This document shows positions 63,684 to 64,000 of a stretch of DNA of 64,000 nt, piece after piece. Every line of letters begins with the position of its first letter. The stretch's first letter is position 1. The stretch lies in the NCBI GenBank assembly GCA_964057225.1, contig OZ059898.1:5332001-5396000 (forward strand), given 5' to 3'. Under the pieces are notes generated by a model, which was not told the origin of the DNA, searched no databases, and saw only the letters and a program-made list of their open reading frames with translations. The position numbers and the translations under genes are program-made. Origin of the DNA: Auanema rhodensis (lineage: Eukaryota; Nematoda; Chromadorea; Rhabditida; Rhabditidae).

Positions 63684-64000
63684 TTAACCGTAATATTCAG
63701 TATATTCATAATAAGCAGCATCTTGTGCAGCTTGCATCGAGTATAAGAAAGCAATAACGGAATCCCTTATACTAGTAGAACTTGTAGGAAAATGTCCTTC
63801 AATTTCCGGCATCACCTGCAATTTTCCAATATTTACAACATAAATAGGGAAAATAAACCTCAGATCTTGTGGCATCTTCAGGAACAGGTATACCGAAGAA
63901 ACGGCAATAACGACGAAGTGTAGAAAGAGGAAGAGAAGATAATACACTCTTAAGTTGTGGATACAAAAAAAGAAGATTTGCAAAAACTATTACCTTATAA
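63684..64000 (-). CDS. SAP30-like Sin3-binding protein, 3' part only
   Basis: Two exons are seen, with a third touching the window edge (TATAAG at 63,995-64,000). The frame reads SVLSSLPLSTLRRYCRFFGI, then a short intron, VMPEIEGHFPTSSTSIRDSV and IAFLYSMQAAQDAAYYEYTE, stopping at 63684-63686. The pattern L..L..STLRRY.R.F..P......E....I..HF......I.......FLY is that of the SAP30 C-terminal domain that binds Sin3 in the histone deacetylase complex. The N-terminal zinc-finger part would lie right of the window. The tail after the domain is short and Tyr-rich. Identification rests on the one motif, so moderate certainty. Confidence 0.65.

Overview
This window is nuclear DNA of a nematode. It is AT-rich. 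Most introns are about 40-60 bases with GT..AG ends (GTAAG, GTATG and GTTAG donors, TTTCAG or TTTTAG acceptors), and many start codons sit within a few bases of a splice-acceptor-like sequence, as expected for spliced-leader trans-splicing. It holds a cuticle collagen and clear orthologues of Caenorhabditis genes. From memory and unchecked, rib-2, dyskerin and ran-1 are neighbours on C. elegans cosmid K01G5, and rab-30 and acdh-11 are neighbours on Y45F3A. Both lie on chromosome III, as do (as I recall) svop-1, mtm-3, ddx-51 and mtx-2, so the window looks like a chromosome III-equivalent block. The species cannot be fixed from the sequence.

Left part (1-18,000): the start of a small membrane or secreted protein gene (minus strand, cut by the window edge) lies head to head with a rib-2/EXTL3 glycosyltransferase gene. 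A gene-poor 5 kb follows, then the divergent pair ran-1 / dyskerin. Next is a 90-residue single-pass membrane protein spread over 4.6 kb by two large introns.

Middle (19,000-44,300): an mtm-3 type myotubularin with a C-terminal FYVE finger (minus), an unrecognised gene with a possible HMG-box-like segment (plus), a divergent rhodopsin-like GPCR (minus) and 6 kb of mostly non-coding DNA. Then comes the most striking structure: a 935-bp inverted duplication with a 205-bp spacer, copying the promoter, exon 1 and part of exon 2 of a ubiquitin-like/AN1 zinc-finger gene (ZFAND4 type). Its breakpoints touch a 161-bp MITE-like repeat. An svop-1 transporter follows (minus).

Right part (46,000-64,000): a tightly packed, apparently operonic pair (unknown charged protein followed by an SMCR8-like DENN protein, minus), an EGF-domain membrane protein with either a 19-nt intron or a frameshift, a PEBP, a probable operon of a DDX51 helicase and metaxin-2 (plus), then acdh-11-like, rab-30, a cuticle collagen and the 3' part of a SAP30-like gene (all minus).

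Most genes are conserved housekeeping genes (nuclear transport, snoRNP and ribosome biogenesis, heparan sulfate synthesis, phosphoinositide turnover, vesicle traffic, mitochondrial import, lipid metabolism). They do not form one pathway. Exon models were made by eye from reading frame and splice signals. Gene spans are more reliable than single exon edges.
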